Assembly: GCF_002119525.1 (NCBI RefSeq)
Contig: NZ_CP017916.1
Coordinates: 1,984,001 to 2,048,000 of the forward strand
Direction: 5' to 3'
Source: Vibrio syngnathi
GTDB taxonomy: Bacteria > Pseudomonadota > Gammaproteobacteria > Enterobacterales > Vibrionaceae
Length of the DNA stretch: 64,000 bases
The translations under genes were made by a program, and so were the position numbers. Positions 63,986-64,000 of this stretch are shown in pieces. A model generated the notes under the pieces. That model was not told the DNA's origin, ran no database searches, and saw only the letters and a list, made by a program, of their open reading frames with translations. The stretch's first letter is position 1; each line of letters opens with the position of its first letter.

Positions 63986-64000
63986 TGCGATCATCCATAT

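Overview
The window is chromosomal DNA of a marine gammaproteobacterium, almost certainly a Vibrio. Supporting signs are E. coli-like gene orders (gyrA/ubiG/nrdA-nrdB-yfaE; uvrY-uvrC-pgsA-tRNAs; rnm-yciO-rluB beside trp), separate trpE and trpG with a fused trpCF, the Vibrio-type fused diaminobutyrate aminotransferase/decarboxylase with carboxynorspermidine genes, and the two-adaptor RND pump. The species cannot be fixed from the sequence alone; the Splendidus clade is a guess.

Layout. 1-5.9 kb: ammonifying nitrite respiration, with nrfB-C-D-E leftward (nrfE cut by the window edge), divergent nrfA, a periplasmic rhodanese and an NrfG-like TPR protein. The shared nrf promoter region holds a perfect NarP/NarL-type palindrome, two CRP/FNR-type sites and a near-consensus Fur box. 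6-14.3 kb: gyrA, ubiG and the class Ia ribonucleotide reductase operon nrdA-nrdB-yfaE, with NrdR boxes and a DnaA box. 14.3-19.9 kb: CinA-like protein, a DUF3943 envelope protein, a GcvR-like ACT protein, and an accessory pair of exported DUF1566 (Lcl) proteins, the first with Calx-beta-like repeats. 19.9-25.7 kb: norspermidine synthesis. The two large gaps in and beside this cluster hold about eight copies of a ~43-bp hairpin repeat.

26.9-30.7 kb: four tRNA genes (Cys, Gly, Leu, Gly), pgsA, uvrC and uvrY. 31-36 kb: DNA polymerase II, a nucleotidyltransferase-like protein with one catalytic Asp replaced, EfpL, a YciU-type DNA mimic and a SpoU-family methyltransferase. 36.3-39 kb: rluB, yciO, rnm. 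39-46.4 kb: the full trp operon with TrpR operator, leader peptide and attenuator. 46.5-49.5 kb: a dicarboxylate/amino-acid symporter with a PurR-type operator, then a complete IS4-type element (1,424 bp, 18-bp inverted repeats, 11-bp target duplication) that landed in the hairpin of the symporter's intrinsic terminator. 49.5-64 kb: an rRNA-type methyltransferase and pseudouridine synthase, a chemoreceptor, an NSS transporter, cardiolipin synthase, metC, tag and an RND operon with two lipoprotein adaptors.

Most of the window is housekeeping DNA. The less ordinary parts are the IS insertion, the intergenic repeat families (hairpin elements and 7-8-bp tandem arrays at gene ends), the Calx-beta/DUF1566 pair, and the dense control region of nrf. 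I saw no CRISPR array, prophage or defence island. All comparisons with known families are from memory; no search was run.
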